Positions 23,870 to 32,889 of a stretch of DNA of 64,000 bases are shown one piece after another. Origin of the DNA: Terrimesophilobacter sp038243605. Its GTDB lineage: Bacteria > Actinomycetota > Actinomycetes > Actinomycetales > Microbacteriaceae. The stretch spans positions 124,001 through 188,000 of the forward strand of contig JBBSQX010000003.1 in the NCBI GenBank assembly GCA_038243605.1, written 5' to 3'. The stretch's first letter is position 1. Each line of letters opens with the position of its first letter. The notes beneath the pieces were generated by a model, which was given only the letters and a program-made list of their open reading frames with translations, searched no databases and had not been told where the DNA came from. Both the position numbers and the translations under genes were made by a program.

Positions 23870-25279
23870 ATGGAAACCGTGCTTCTCTACATCCTCGGCA
23901 TCGTCATCGTTGCCGTGGGGCTTGCGATTTCTATTGCCCTGCACGAGCTCGGCCACCTGATTCCCGCGAAACTTTTCGGTGTACGGGTTGGCCAGTACAT
24001 GATTGGTTTCGGCCCGACAGTGTGGTCGCGAAAGCGCGGCGAGACGGAGTACGGAATCAAAGCGATTCCGCTCGGTGGCTACATTTCGATGGCAGGAATG
24101 TTTCCGCCAGAAAAGTCCGGAGGGCGTGGACGCACCGCCAGCACTGGGTTCTTTCAGACTCTGGTGCAAGATGCGGGCGAGGCCGGCGCCGACGTGGTCG
24201 TTGATGCTGAAGTAGAGAAGCGAAACGGCGTGTTTACGGCCATGGTGCAGGAGGCCAGGGCGTCGAGTGCCGATACCGTTCTCGACGGCGAAGAGCACCG
24301 CACGTTTTATGGACTCGCCATCTGGAAGCGCATCATCATCATGCTCGGTGGCCCGTTCATGAACCTCGTGATCGCCGTGGTGTTGTTTGCTGTTGTGCTC
24401 AGTGGCGTTGGTGCGCAGCAGGCCAGCACAACGGTCGGGAGCGTCAGCGAGTGCCTTCTGCCGGCAACAAGCACGCAGAAGTCATGCTCGCCGAGTGACC
24501 CACTGGCGCCAGGTGCACAAGCCGGGATCAAGCCAGGGGACCGGCTCGTGAGCATCGACGGAACGCCGGTGAAAGACTGGGCTCAGGTCATCGGCATCGT
24601 GCAGGCCTCGCCCGCGAAGCAACTGTCGCTTGTCGTCGAGCGTGATGGCGAGTCGATGAGTGTTCCAGTGACGCCAGCACTCACCCAGCGTTTTGTTGCC
24701 GGTGAGGATGGCAAAGTTGCCACAAACGCGGACGGAACACCGCGCACCGATGACGTGGGAATGCTCGGAATCACCGCAGCGCTGGAGTACGTGCGACAGC
24801 CGCTCACCGCAGTACTGCCGGCCGTGGGGGCCAATATTGCGGGTGTCGCCAACATCATCATCCACTTGCCGCAAAGACTCGTCGATGTGTGGAACGCTGC
24901 ATTTGGTCCGGACGAGCGTGACCCGAACGGACCGCTCAGCGTGGTTGGCGTTGGGCGAATTGCGGGTGAGGTGACGAGTATCAACACCATCCCTGTTGCG
25001 GATCGCGCCGCGTACCTCATTGGTCTGGTTGGCTCAGTGAACATTGCCCTTCTCGTGTTCAATCTCATTCCGCTCATGCCTCTCGATGGAGGTCACGTCG
25101 CTGGCGCGCTGTGGGAGGGCATCCGAAAACTCTTTGCCAAGCTCTTCAAGCGCCCGGATCCTGGCCCAGTCGACACGGCCAAGGTGATTCCCCTGACGCT
25201 TGCCGTGGTCGTGGTTCTCGGCGCGATGAGCCTTCTGCTCATCTACGCCGACATCGTGAAGCCGATATCACCCTTCTGA
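23870..25279 (+). CDS. Site-2 intramembrane zinc metalloprotease (RseP/Rip1 family)
   Basis: 469 residues with four predicted membrane segments. The first helix carries the zinc-binding HELGH (about residue 24-28), and the third motif NLIPLMPLDGGH near residue 400 supplies the third ligand. A PDZ domain lies between (about 215-290, GIKPGDRLVSIDGTPVKDW). All catalytic elements are intact. Family members cleave anti-sigma factors and other single-pass membrane proteins. An insertion of about 50 charged residues (VEKRNGV...SADTVLDGEEHRTF) precedes the second helix. It lies 19 nt after the dxr-like gene; a small CCCGG-TTG-CCGGG hairpin follows the stop at 25280-25292. Confidence 0.93.
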   Translation: METVLLYILGIVIVAVGLAISIALHELGHLIPAKLFGVRVGQYMIGFGPTVWSRKRGETEYGIKAIPLGGYISMAGMFPPEKSGGRGRTASTGFFQTLVQDAGEAGADVVVDAEVEKRNGVFTAMVQEARASSADTVLDGEEHRTFYGLAIWKRIIIMLGGPFMNLVIAVVLFAVVLSGVGAQQASTTVGSVSECLLPATSTQKSCSPSDPLAPGAQAGIKPGDRLVSIDGTPVKDWAQVIGIVQASPAKQLSLVVERDGESMSVPVTPALTQRFVAGEDGKVATNADGTPRTDDVGMLGITAALEYVRQPLTAVLPAVGANIAGVANIIIHLPQRLVDVWNAAFGPDERDPNGPLSVVGVGRIAGEVTSINTIPVADRAAYLIGLVGSVNIALLVFNLIPLMPLDGGHVAGALWEGIRKLFAKLFKRPDPGPVDTAKVIPLTLAVVVVLGAMSLLLIYADIVKPISPF

Positions 25280-25373
25280 CCCGGTTGCCGGGCTCTGGGC
25301 GTCACGTTGAGGTCGCGGGTGTGGCGGGCCTCTCTGGGCGGCGATCTCAACATCACGCCCAAATGCCCACGAG

Positions 25374-26549
25374 CTACCTGCTGAGAAGCAGGGCTTCGCC
25401 TTGGCCGCCGCCACCACAGAGTGAGACCGCTGCTCGCCCGCTACCGCGACGCTTCAGCTCGTACGCCGCGTGCAGTGCGAGGCGGGCTCCTGAGGCGCCA
25501 ATCGGGTGCCCGAGGGCAATCGCGCCACCGTGGATGTTCACGATGTCGAGACTCACGCCTAGCGCGCGGCTCGAGTGCAGTGTTACTGCGGCGAAGGCTT
25601 CGTTGATCTCGATGAAGTCGAGGTCGCTGGTTTCCCACTCTGCGCGTTCGAGCGCGGCGGCGATGGCGTGAGCTGGCTGCGCGTGCAACGAGTTATCAGG
25701 CCCGGCAACCTGGCCTGAGGCGCCAACGACGGCAAGCAACTCAAGGTTGTGTGCCTCTGCGTACTCGCGACTGCACAGGATGAGCGCTGCGGCTCCATCG
25801 CTGATCTGTGAGGAGTTGCCGGCGGTAATCGTGCCGTCTTTATCAAAAGCTGGCTTCAAGCCGGCGAGTGTTTCTGCTGTGCTTTCTGCGCGAATACCCT
25901 CGTCAGCGGAGACTACGGTGTCACGTTTGCGCCCCTTGACGGTGACAGGGGTGATTTCTTCCGCGAGAAGGTCGGCTGAGGCGCCCGCTCGCTGGTGGGA
26001 GGATGCGGCAATGCGGTCTTGATCGCCGCGTGAGATTCCGAGTGGCACGTTGTACCGCTCGGTTGACATACCCATGGAGGTCTTGTCGAACGCATCTGAG
26101 AGGCCGTCATGTGCCATGTGGTCAAGGGCTTCGATGCTGCCGTACTGCCAACCCTTGCGGGAGCCCATGAGAAGGTGCGGGGCTTGGCTCATTGATTCCT
26201 GGCCGCCCACTGCCACCACGTCGGCTTCACCTGTGCGGATGAGACGTGCACCGTCGATGATGGCGGTGAGGCCTGAGAGGCACAGCTTGTTGATTGTTGT
26301 CGCCGGCACGTTCCAACCGATGCCTGCCGCAATAGAAGTCTGGCGTGCGGGGCCTTGCCCTGCTCCGGCTTGAAGCACCTGCCCGAAGATCACCGCATTG
26401 ATATCTGCAACGTTTACCCTTGACCGCTCAAGGGCGGCGCGCAATGCTGCTGCCCCTAATTCCACTGAGGTGAGTGCAGAGAGCGCTCCATTCAGTTTTG
26501 CGAGGGGAGTGCGAGCTCCGGCGAGGATGACGACATCGCGCTGATTCAT
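25374..26549 (-). CDS. Acetyl-CoA C-acetyltransferase (thiolase)
   Basis: 391 residues. The three catalytic segments are intact: nucleophile Cys in KLCLSGLTAI, His in GHPIGASGAR and the second Cys in SLCGGGGQGEA. The ATG at 26549 has GGAG six nt upstream; in-frame starts at 26561 and 26645 have no such site. Degradative-type thiolases split acetoacetyl-CoA into two acetyl-CoA. It diverges from the long ABC-transporter operon that encodes 3-hydroxybutyrate dehydrogenase-like and CoA-transferase proteins, so it probably performs the last step of that pathway. It might also serve as the otherwise missing PaaJ-type thiolase of the phenylacetate genes. Confidence 0.92.
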   Translation of the reverse strand: MNQRDVVILAGARTPLAKLNGALSALTSVELGAAALRAALERSRVNVADINAVIFGQVLQAGAGQGPARQTSIAAGIGWNVPATTINKLCLSGLTAIIDGARLIRTGEADVVAVGGQESMSQAPHLLMGSRKGWQYGSIEALDHMAHDGLSDAFDKTSMGMSTERYNVPLGISRGDQDRIAASSHQRAGASADLLAEEITPVTVKGRKRDTVVSADEGIRAESTAETLAGLKPAFDKDGTITAGNSSQISDGAAALILCSREYAEAHNLELLAVVGASGQVAGPDNSLHAQPAHAIAAALERAEWETSDLDFIEINEAFAAVTLHSSRALGVSLDIVNIHGGAIALGHPIGASGARLALHAAYELKRRGSGRAAVSLCGGGGQGEALLLSR

Positions 26550-26591
26550 TGTGTGCTCCATGGCGAGTTGCGAAAAAGGGGTGGTGTGTAT

Positions 26592-26621
26592 TTGACACTC
26601 TATCGCGTCAGGGGTTAGGTT
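26592..26621 (+). promoter_or_regulatory. Sigma-A-type promoter for the ABC/CoA-transferase operon
   Basis: TTGACA at 26592-26597 is a perfect -35. TAGGTT at 26616-26621, 18 nt away, fits the actinobacterial -10 pattern TANNNT. It points at the solute-binding protein gene starting at 26690 and lies in the divergent region shared with the thiolase gene. Confidence 0.6.
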
Positions 26622-26631
26622 ACTGAGACCT

Positions 26632-26658
26632 GAATCGTCTGTCATGTTTGGACGATTC
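26632..26658. promoter_or_regulatory. Inverted repeat, candidate operator or leader hairpin
   Basis: GAATCGTC (26632-26639) and GACGATTC (26651-26658) are exact inverted arms with an 11-nt spacer. The repeat begins ten bases after the likely -10, where a repressor would block transcription, or where the RNA leader could fold. The TetR regulator encoded within the operon (32886-33575) is the obvious candidate ligand, but that is inference. Confidence 0.5.
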
Positions 26659-26689
26659 CCTCACGTCCCACAGCATGAAAGGCAGTGAA

Positions 26690-27880
26690 ATGCGAGTATC
26701 AAAGAAGTACCTCGCTCCGGCCATCCTGGCCATAGCAGGTCTAGCGCTCGCCGGATGCGCGCCAACGGAACAGGCTAACCCCGGTACCGAGCAGGCAGCG
26801 GTGAAGGTCGCCATCATCACTTCGACCACGGGCCCTCTCGCCGGGTACGGGGCCGAATACACTCAGGGCTTCAAGGCGGGGCTTGACCACGCCACCGACG
26901 GCACAGGCAAGGTCGATGGCCGCACAATCGATATTACGTATGTCGATGACGCTGGCGATGCCGATAAGGCAGTCTCCGCGGCAAAGGAAGCGATCGGAAA
27001 CGGCACCAAGATCATCGCGGGAACCGCATCATCCGGAATCGCGCTCGCCGTCGCCGAGCAAGCAGAGCAGAACAAGATTCTTTATATCTCTGGCCCCGCA
27101 GCCGCTGACGCCATCACCGGCGTGAACGACTACACGTTCCGGTCAGGGCGCCAGACGATGCAGGATGTCGCCACCGCCGGCACCTTCGTGGGTGACCTCA
27201 GCGGCAAGAGCGTGCTCGTGTTCGCACAGGACACCGCATTCGGTCAGGGTAACGTTGCCGGCGTCACCGCGATCCTCGGTGCCAAGGGTGCCAACGTTGT
27301 CGGCGAACTCGTTCCAGAAGATGCAACGGAGTTCACCCCGTTCGCTCAGAAGATCCGTGACGCGAACCCCGACATGGTCTTCGTTGCATGGGCGGGAGCC
27401 TCAACAGGTGCAATGTGGCAGGCACTCTCTCAACAGGGTGTCTTCGATGTTGCCCCAGTGGTCACCGGACTCGCCGACATCGCCAGCTACGGCGCATACG
27501 GCGAAGCAAGCGAGAACATCAGCTTCTTGAACCATTACTTCGGTGGTGCATCGGGAACAGACATCGAGAAGCAGATGATCAGCTTCCTCGACAAGAACGG
27601 CGAGAAGGCTGACCTGTTCACGCCGGACGGATTCGCCGCGGCCCAGATGATCGTTCACGCTATCAAGGATGGCGGCGGCGATGACGTTGCTCAGATGATC
27701 GCAGCGCTCGAGGGCTGGAGCTTCGACTCCGTCAAGGGCAACATGACGATCCGTGCTGAAGACCACGCGCTCATCCAGCCGATGTTCCAGGCCAAGCTCG
27801 TTGCCTCCGGTGACACCTTCGTTCCTGAGCTCATCAAGGTCATCGACGCCGACACTGTCGCGCCGCCGGTCACGAAGTAG
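26690..27880 (+). CDS. livK: Branched-chain-type ABC transporter substrate-binding lipoprotein
   Basis: 396 residues from ATG 26690, which has AAAGG seven nt upstream; in-frame ATGs at 26648 and 26675 are less well placed. Signal peptide with lipobox LALAGC. The mature protein is a type-I periplasmic binding protein (Peripla_BP_6): VKVAIITSTTGPLAGYGAEY, VDDAGDADKAVSAAKEAI and PDGFAAAQMIVHAI. It delivers ligand to the two LivHM-like permeases encoded downstream. Members of this family bind amino acids, amides, urea, aromatic acids or short organic acids. The operon's CoA-related enzymes suggest an organic acid here (inference). Confidence 0.92.
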   Translation: MRVSKKYLAPAILAIAGLALAGCAPTEQANPGTEQAAVKVAIITSTTGPLAGYGAEYTQGFKAGLDHATDGTGKVDGRTIDITYVDDAGDADKAVSAAKEAIGNGTKIIAGTASSGIALAVAEQAEQNKILYISGPAAADAITGVNDYTFRSGRQTMQDVATAGTFVGDLSGKSVLVFAQDTAFGQGNVAGVTAILGAKGANVVGELVPEDATEFTPFAQKIRDANPDMVFVAWAGASTGAMWQALSQQGVFDVAPVVTGLADIASYGAYGEASENISFLNHYFGGASGTDIEKQMISFLDKNGEKADLFTPDGFAAAQMIVHAIKDGGGDDVAQMIAALEGWSFDSVKGNMTIRAEDHALIQPMFQAKLVASGDTFVPELIKVIDADTVAPPVTK

Positions 27881-27892
27881 CATCAGCACACT

Positions 27893-28654
27893 ATGAATGC
27901 CAACCAGCCCGTGCTCGAAGCAGAGCACCTCAGCCTCCAGATCGGTGGCGCACGCATTCTTGATGACGTGTCGTTCTCGGTTGCAGCGGGTGAGATGCTC
28001 GGTGTCATCGGACCGAACGGAGCAGGAAAAACCACACTGTTCAACCTGATCTCCGGCGTGATCGTCCCCACCAAGGGAACGATCCGTCTGGCGGGGCGTG
28101 ACGTCACGAATGAGCAGATTCATCGCCGAGCACGGGCTGGGCTTGGCAGAACATTTCAAACATCGAGCCTGTTCAACGGGCTCACCGCGGTGGAGAACGT
28201 AAGGCTTGCCGCTCAGGTCGCCCTGGGCGGCAGTCTCTCCATCGTGCGTTTTCCGCATCGCGGGGATCGCGCCACCATCATCGCCATGGAACGTTTAGAC
28301 GAGGTCGGCCTCACGCATCACGCCACAACGGATGCGGGAGTGCTCTCCCACGGCGACAAACGCAAACTTGAAATCGCGATGCTTCTCGCCACTGAGCCCA
28401 GCGTCATCCTGCTGGATGAACCGATGGCGGGGGTGGCCTCTGGCGACGTACCCGGCCTTGTTGAGGTCATCCGTGGCCTTCACAAAACTGGCGGGCGCAC
28501 TGTACTTATGGTCGAACACCACATCGACGTCGTGCTTGGACTTGTCGACACCGTCGCGGTCATGCACCACGGAAAACTTCTCGCCCACGACACCCCGGAG
28601 GCCGTGATGGCAAACCCGGCGGTACAGGGTGCTTACTTGGGAGACGCCGCGTGA
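27893..28654 (+). CDS. livG: Branched-chain-type ABC transporter ATPase (LivG-like)
   Basis: 253 residues. Walker A is GPNGAGKTT. The family-typical RARAGLGRTFQTSSLF segment includes the Q-loop. The signature motif is unusual, LSHGDKRKLEIA in place of LSYGxQRRLEIA. Walker B is VILLDEPMAG and the H-loop is MVEHH. It lies 12 nt after the binding-protein gene and overlaps the second ATPase by 4 nt. Hydrolyses ATP to drive uptake. Confidence 0.93.
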   Translation: MNANQPVLEAEHLSLQIGGARILDDVSFSVAAGEMLGVIGPNGAGKTTLFNLISGVIVPTKGTIRLAGRDVTNEQIHRRARAGLGRTFQTSSLFNGLTAVENVRLAAQVALGGSLSIVRFPHRGDRATIIAMERLDEVGLTHHATTDAGVLSHGDKRKLEIAMLLATEPSVILLDEPMAGVASGDVPGLVEVIRGLHKTGGRTVLMVEHHIDVVLGLVDTVAVMHHGKLLAHDTPEAVMANPAVQGAYLGDAA

Positions 28655-29382
28655 GTAATATCATTCTGTCGGTGAAGGGTCTCAGCGCCCGAATCGCCGG
28701 CCAGCAAGTGGTGGAAGACGTCACCTTTGAAGTGCCAGCCACTGGTGTTACTGCCTTGCTCGGCCGAAATGGTGTCGGCAAGACCAGCACCATCAAGGGG
28801 ATTCTCGGGCTCATTGAGCGCAAGGGCGAAGTGACGTTTTTCGGTGACGACCAGAAGGCTACGCGCCTCGACAAGCAGCGAACCCACCGCATCGTGCAGC
28901 AGGGCATCGGATACGTGCCAGAAGACCGTGAAGTGTTCTCGAAGCTCACGGTGGCCGAAAACCTGCGCCTCGCCGAGCGCGACTCGAACCCGAGACGAGA
29001 CTTTGTCGCCGAGTTGTTCCCCGACCTCGTGGCGCGCGCAGGCCAACTCGCGGGAACCCTCTCTGGTGGTCAGCAGCAGATGCTGTCGCTTGGACGCGCG
29101 CTGCTCAATACCAACAAACTTCTTCTCGTCGATGAACCGACGAAAGGGCTCGCGCCGATCATTGTTGGCGAAGTAGCCGCAGCTCTTGCCGAGGCAGCGA
29201 AGACTGTGCCCATCCTGCTCGTCGAACAAAACTTGCAGGTCGTTCGGCAGCTCGCTGCAGGTGCCATCGTGATCGAAGGTGGCCGCGTTGTGCACACGGG
29301 AAGTGCCTCGGAGTTCCTCGGCGATGAAGAAATGATTCAACGATTCCTCGGAGTGGCTACCGCAGCGGAGGCGGCATCATGA
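28651..29382 (+). CDS. livF: Branched-chain-type ABC transporter ATPase (LivF-like)
   Basis: 243 residues, GTG start overlapping the LivG stop. Walker A is GRNGVGKTS, LivF-characteristic GIGYVPEDREVFSKLTV follows, the signature is LSGGQQQMLSLGRAL, and Walker B is LLLVDEPTKGLAP. The H-loop is LLVEQN. This is the usual second, shorter nucleotide-binding subunit of the five-part transporter. ATGA overlap with the first permease gene. Confidence 0.93.
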   Translation: MSNIILSVKGLSARIAGQQVVEDVTFEVPATGVTALLGRNGVGKTSTIKGILGLIERKGEVTFFGDDQKATRLDKQRTHRIVQQGIGYVPEDREVFSKLTVAENLRLAERDSNPRRDFVAELFPDLVARAGQLAGTLSGGQQQMLSLGRALLNTNKLLLVDEPTKGLAPIIVGEVAAALAEAAKTVPILLVEQNLQVVRQLAAGAIVIEGGRVVHTGSASEFLGDEEMIQRFLGVATAAEAAS

Positions 29383-30254
29383 GCACCGTCGTTCTTCTTC
29401 TGATCACTGGTCTCGGGCTTGGTGCTCTGTACTTTTTGGTCGCGTCAGGCCTCTCACTCATTTATGGGCTGATGGGCGTACTGAACTTCGCACACGGTTC
29501 GTTCCTCACCCTCGGTGCGTTCGCCGGATGGGAACTTGCACGCAGGCTGGGCTCTGACAACTGGGGAACATTCATTGCCTCGATCGCACTGGGAGCAGTC
29601 GTCGGTGCAATTTTTGCGGCAGCGACCGAATTCTTTCTCATCCGCAGGCTTTACGAACGACACATTGAACAAGTGCTTGTCACCGTCGGGCTTGCGTTGG
29701 CGTCCGTTGCACTCTTTGACGGAATCTGGGGCACAGACCCCATTTACGTCACGGGGCCAAAATGGCTCGGAGGCACCACCCAAATTCTGGGCGCATCCAT
29801 CCCCAACAATCGTTTCATTCTAATTCTTGCCGCGGTGCTCGTTCTGCTCGGCATCGTGCTGTTCCTCAAGTACACGCGGTACGGGCTCATTATCCGCGCC
29901 GGCGTCGAGAACCGCTCCATGGTGACAGCGCTCGGCATTGATGTGCGGCGGGCCTTCACCGTGGTGTTCGCCATAGGAGGCGCGGCAGCAGGCATCGGCG
30001 GCGTGCTGGCCTCGAGCTACTACGGCTACGTGGCTCCGAGCATCGGCGGATCACTGCTCATCTTCGCGTTCATTGTGACGGTGATCGGGGGTCTTGGCTC
30101 GCTCAGCGGTGCCGCGATTGCGGCAGCACTGGTGGCGGTTCTCCAACAGTTCGCCAACTTCTACCTGGGCGGAACAGGCGACTTTGTTGTTGTGCTCTTG
30201 CTCGCGGTGGTGCTCCTGGTGCGGCCGTCCGGACTTCTCGGGAGTAAAGCATGA
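29379..30254 (+). CDS. livH: Branched-chain-type ABC transporter permease (LivH-like)
   Basis: 291 residues and about eight membrane helices. The LivH family signature LIYGLMGVLNFAHGSFLTLGAF is near the N-terminus. RAGVENRSMVTALGIDVRRAFTVVFAIG forms the coupling loop and VIGGLGSLSGAAIAA lies near the C-terminus. Translationally coupled on both sides. Forms the inner-membrane channel with the next gene product. Confidence 0.93.
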   Translation: MSTVVLLLITGLGLGALYFLVASGLSLIYGLMGVLNFAHGSFLTLGAFAGWELARRLGSDNWGTFIASIALGAVVGAIFAAATEFFLIRRLYERHIEQVLVTVGLALASVALFDGIWGTDPIYVTGPKWLGGTTQILGASIPNNRFILILAAVLVLLGIVLFLKYTRYGLIIRAGVENRSMVTALGIDVRRAFTVVFAIGGAAAGIGGVLASSYYGYVAPSIGGSLLIFAFIVTVIGGLGSLSGAAIAAALVAVLQQFANFYLGGTGDFVVVLLLAVVLLVRPSGLLGSKA

Positions 30255-31339
30255 ACAACGTGAAAAAACTCTTCGGCCATTCCCTCGTGAAGTGGGCACT
30301 TGGCGGCGTGCTCATTGCCTTTCTCGCACTTCTCCCGATGCTCGCCATCGATATTCCCGGAGTGTTCCCCGGCCCGACTTACACGCCGGGAACGCTGCAA
30401 CTGCTCGCGTTCAGCATGCTCATTGCCGCCCTCGCACTCAGTTATCACCTGATCTTCGGTGTTGCAGGCCTGCTATCGTTCGGGCACGCTCTGTACTTTG
30501 CTATCGGCGCGTACGGTCTCGGGATCGCGTTGCGGCATTTCGGACTTGAGCTGCTCCCCGCTATCATCGTCACGTTTGTTGTGGGTCTCTTCGTCGCTGC
30601 AGCAGTTGGTGCGTTGAGCCTTCGCGTGACCGGTATTTCTTTCGCCATGGTGACGCTCGCATTTGCTCAGGCAGGGTCTGTGCTCATTCGCAAGAACCCG
30701 GGGAAGCTCACGGGAGGGGATGAGGGGCTCGCGCTCGACACCACACACATCCCCGACCTTTTTGTTGGCGTACTGCAAACTAAGAACCTCTACTGGTTGT
30801 GCCTTGCCGTCCTGGTTGTGGTGTTTTTGGTGAGTTCGTGGTTCGAGCGCTCCAACGCTGGCCACGTTGTCGCGGCAACACGAGAGAACGAGTTGCGCGT
30901 TCGGGTAATCGGAATTCGACCATACTTCGTTAAGCTTTTGACCTTCATCATCGGTGGTGTGCTGGCCACGTTCGTTGGCATGGCGTACCTGCTATTGCAA
31001 AGTAGTGCCACGCAGAAGCTTGCCTCCGCTGACTTCACGCTCACGCTTCTGGTGATCGTGGTGCTCGGTGGTGTCGGATACCGGTGGGGTGCCGTGATCG
31101 GCGGCGTTATCTACACGCTCCTCGATCAGAGGCTCACAGCGTTCGCCTCCTCCGATGCGGTGAGTGGCCTTCCTGACGTTCTGCGCATTCCGCTGTCACA
31201 ACCGCTGTTCATTCTCGGTACGTTGTTCATTCTGGTGGTTCTTTTTCTGCCCGGCGGTATTGCCGGGGTGACGGCGCGGCTCGCCTCGTCACGACAGAGA
31301 ACAGAAGATCCCCGCGCTGTGCTGGAGGAACTTGGATGA
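30251..31339 (+). CDS. livM: Branched-chain-type ABC transporter permease (LivM-like)
   Basis: 362 residues with nine or ten membrane helices. LivM marks: LSYHLIFGVAGLLSFGHALYF, the ATRENELRVRVIGIRPYFVKL coupling loop and VVLGGVGYRWGAVIGG. Completes the five-subunit transporter. Its stop overlaps the ATG of the acyl-CoA ligase gene, which ties import directly to CoA activation of the substrate. Confidence 0.92.
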   Translation: MNNVKKLFGHSLVKWALGGVLIAFLALLPMLAIDIPGVFPGPTYTPGTLQLLAFSMLIAALALSYHLIFGVAGLLSFGHALYFAIGAYGLGIALRHFGLELLPAIIVTFVVGLFVAAAVGALSLRVTGISFAMVTLAFAQAGSVLIRKNPGKLTGGDEGLALDTTHIPDLFVGVLQTKNLYWLCLAVLVVVFLVSSWFERSNAGHVVAATRENELRVRVIGIRPYFVKLLTFIIGGVLATFVGMAYLLLQSSATQKLASADFTLTLLVIVVLGGVGYRWGAVIGGVIYTLLDQRLTAFASSDAVSGLPDVLRIPLSQPLFILGTLFILVVLFLPGGIAGVTARLASSRQRTEDPRAVLEELG

Positions 31340-32889
31340 CGGACGGACTGCACACTCTTGGCCGCTGGACACGGGACCGCGCTGTCGCGACCCCTGATCG
31401 CGTCGCGGTGGATGATCGCGGCGTGGTACTCAGTTACCGTGAGCTTGATGCACGCGCGAGCAAGCTTGCCATTTCGCTCCTTGATCGCGGCTACGGCGTC
31501 GGCGATCGCATCGCCACCATCACGGGCAACAGTGCAGACCATGTCGTCGTATTCTTCGCTTGCGCAAAGGCAGGACTTGTTCTCGTTCCGCTATCGTGGC
31601 GGCTCTCACCTCGCGAACTTGCGCTTCAGATTGAGAAGGCCGACCCGGCTTTGCTTCTCGTGGAGGATGAGTTCACGACCCTTGCGTCCGCTGCTCGCAA
31701 ACGACTTGTTGCGCCGCTTGCCGTGCAGGGGCTAGGTGCTGGCAGCATCGAAGCGCACGTGCCACACCCCACGCGCAATAGCCTGGGTGACCCACCCGAG
31801 CGCCGGGCAGTGCGCGACGACGACGCGCTTCTGATCATCTTCACGTCGGGAACACAGGGTGCTGCTCGAGGCGCGATTCTCACCCACGCAAACTGTTTTT
31901 GGACAAACCTTGCACTCTCGCGCACTGCCGAAATCACAAGCTCAGACATTGTGCTCGCGGTCATGCCGCAGTACCACGTCGGAGGCTGGAACGTGCAACC
32001 ACTGCTCGCCTGGTGGGTGGGCGCGACGGTTGTGCTTGAGCGCACGTTCGATCCGGGTCGCGTTCTCCAGCTCATTCAAGATCGACGAATCACTACCACT
32101 ATGGGCGTTCCGGCCAACTACCTCTTTCTCTCAGAGCATCCATTGTTTGCGGATGCCGACCTTTCAAGCCTTCGCCATGCCATCGTGGGTGGCGCCCCCA
32201 TGCCGGAGCCGTTGCTGCGCACGTGGCATTCGCGCGGAGTAGCGCTCACTCAGGGCTACGGACTCACAGAGGCGAGCCCCAACGTGTTGTGTCTTCCGGA
32301 TGAAGACGCGCGCACAAAGCTAGGGCTTGCTGGCAAACCGTATCCGCACGTCGAGGTTGCGGTGGCCGATCCCGTCACGGGAGAAGTGCTCGACGGGGAA
32401 GCCACCGGTGAATTGCTTGTACGCGGCCCGAGCGTGTTCCCCGGCTACTTTCGTGAACCGACTTTGACGGAGGCCGCGCTCAGGGGCGGCTGGCTTCACA
32501 CCGGCGATCTGGTTCACCGCGATGCCGACGGCTACTTCAAAGTTGTTGACCGCATCTCTGACATTTACATTTCGGGCGGGGAGAGCATTGCCCCCACCGA
32601 GGTGGAGAGTGTGATCGCCAACCACCCTTCCGTGGCGGATGTCGCCGTCGTGGGCGTTCCGAATGATCGTTGGGGTGAAGTCGGGGTCGCGCATGTTGTT
32701 GTGCGCCAGGGTTTCGCTACCGATGAAGAAGAACTGCGCACGTTCTGCACGCAGCAACTCGCCTCATACAAAGTTCCCACCGAGATTCTCTTCGTTCGCA
32801 CCATCCCGCGATCCAGCGGCAATAAAGTCATTCGTCGTGCACTCGTCGATGACTACGCAGCAACACACGAGAGCAAGGTAACGCGATGA
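31336..32889 (+). CDS. AMP-forming acyl-CoA synthetase
   Basis: 517 residues of the ANL superfamily. P-loop TSGTQGAARGAILTH (about residue 173; the usual P-K after G is replaced by A-A-R-G), the motif YGLTEASPN, the hinge region GDLVHRDADGYFKVVDRISDIYISGGE, and the C-terminal catalytic lysine in SSGNKVIRRAL. It is not PaaK, which is shorter and has different motifs. It would activate a carboxylic acid delivered by the coupled ABC transporter. Fatty, hydroxy or aromatic acid cannot be decided from sequence. Overlaps both neighbours by 4 nt. Confidence 0.9.
   Translation: MTDGLHTLGRWTRDRAVATPDRVAVDDRGVVLSYRELDARASKLAISLLDRGYGVGDRIATITGNSADHVVVFFACAKAGLVLVPLSWRLSPRELALQIEKADPALLLVEDEFTTLASAARKRLVAPLAVQGLGAGSIEAHVPHPTRNSLGDPPERRAVRDDDALLIIFTSGTQGAARGAILTHANCFWTNLALSRTAEITSSDIVLAVMPQYHVGGWNVQPLLAWWVGATVVLERTFDPGRVLQLIQDRRITTTMGVPANYLFLSEHPLFADADLSSLRHAIVGGAPMPEPLLRTWHSRGVALTQGYGLTEASPNVLCLPDEDARTKLGLAGKPYPHVEVAVADPVTGEVLDGEATGELLVRGPSVFPGYFREPTLTEAALRGGWLHTGDLVHRDADGYFKVVDRISDIYISGGESIAPTEVESVIANHPSVADVAVVGVPNDRWGEVGVAHVVVRQGFATDEEELRTFCTQQLASYKVPTEILFVRTIPRSSGNKVIRRALVDDYAATHESKVTR

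Noticed and set aside
31336..32889. Calling this CoA ligase paaK
   Set aside because: It is longer than PaaK, has a fatty-acyl/aryl ANL motif set, and is embedded in the branched-chain-type transporter operon without the PaaR site.
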